A stretch of DNA of 64,000 nucleotides. Source: Rhizomys pruinosus (taxonomy: Eukaryota; Chordata; Mammalia; Rodentia; Spalacidae). The stretch covers positions 5,441,159 through 5,505,158 of the forward strand of contig VZQC01000265.1 in assembly GCA_009823505.1 (NCBI GenBank), in the 5' to 3' direction. The notes beneath the pieces were generated by a model. The model did no database searches, was not told the DNA's origin, and saw nothing but the letters and a program-made list of their open reading frames with translations. A program made the translations under genes and the position numbers. Of this stretch, positions 63,880 through 64,000 are shown one piece after another (position 1 is the stretch's first letter; each line of letters begins with the position of its first letter).

Positions 63880-64000
63880 ATATTCAATTATTTATTTTTA
63901 CTTTATGTGTATGAGTGTTTTGCCTGCATGTTTGTAAGTGCACGTGTGTCATGAAATGCCTGCAGATGCCAGAAGAGGGCGCTGAATCTTTAAGAACTGG
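63880..64000 (-). mobile_element. B3-type SINE cut by window end
   Basis: Tail side at 63880 (TTATTTTTACTTTATGTG), then GAGTGTTTTGCCTGCATG and GATGCCAGAAGAGGGCGC. The head lies outside the window. Confidence 0.93.
63969..63983. promoter_or_regulatory. CTCF-like motif in B3 SINE
   Basis: CCAGAAGAGGGCGCT fits the CTCF core (CCASYAGRKGGC-type) well. Most other B3 copies here have TCAGAAGAGGGT-type sequence at this place and fit less well. Rodent B2/B3-class SINEs are known to have spread CTCF sites. Confidence 0.45.

Overview
The window is mammalian nuclear DNA from a muroid rodent. It holds B1, B3/B2-class, B4 and RSINE1-type SINEs, MT-type MaLR LTRs, rodent-style L1 elements with G-rich 3' UTRs, and older mammalian repeats (MIR, L2, MER5, ancient L1). 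The B1 sequences and the B3 copies with an internal 17-base duplication do not look like the usual mouse or rat consensus, so a muroid outside Mus and Rattus is my best guess. That is an inference, not a placement.

I found no convincing host protein-coding gene, exon series, tRNA or rRNA gene, CRISPR array or CpG island. Almost all long open frames are shadows of repeats or of dinucleotide runs. The window reads as intergenic or deep intronic sequence.

Layout: 0-9 kb has an ancient L1 piece, two LTRs, L2/MIR remnants, several SINEs and a 38-base minisatellite. About 8.9-15.3 kb is one nearly complete, inactivated L1 on the minus strand. A solo MT LTR (in the 3' UTR) and a B3 SINE (at the ORF1/ORF2 junction) interrupt it. 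15.6-29.9 kb is a SINE-sprinkled stretch with MIR, MER5 and L2 remnants, an unclassified dispersed repeat, and possible regulatory motifs. About 30-34.9 kb is an ancient plus-strand L1 broken by six later SINEs. 35-47 kb holds an LTR-like block, young and old SINEs, an unclassified retroelement-like block and MIRs. A twin-primed L1 with an inverted 5' part lies at 46.95-47.9 kb. 48-64 kb has minisatellites, MIRs, several LTR-like elements, L1 3' ends, AT-rich blocks that look like conserved non-coding DNA, and a B3 SINE cut by the window end.

The most interesting signals are structural. They are a 33-bp perfect inverted repeat with a 9-base loop at 54.3 kb and a 24-bp one at 23.6 kb, a chimeric B1-B3-B1 SINE, a B3 subfamily with a 17-base tandem duplication, five exact-length 33-base (11-residue) repeats in the L1 ORF1 coiled coil, and an unclassified repeat shared by 25.2 and 44.4 kb. 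I did not find an undescribed multi-gene system. All family names come from recognising sequence, not from a database search.
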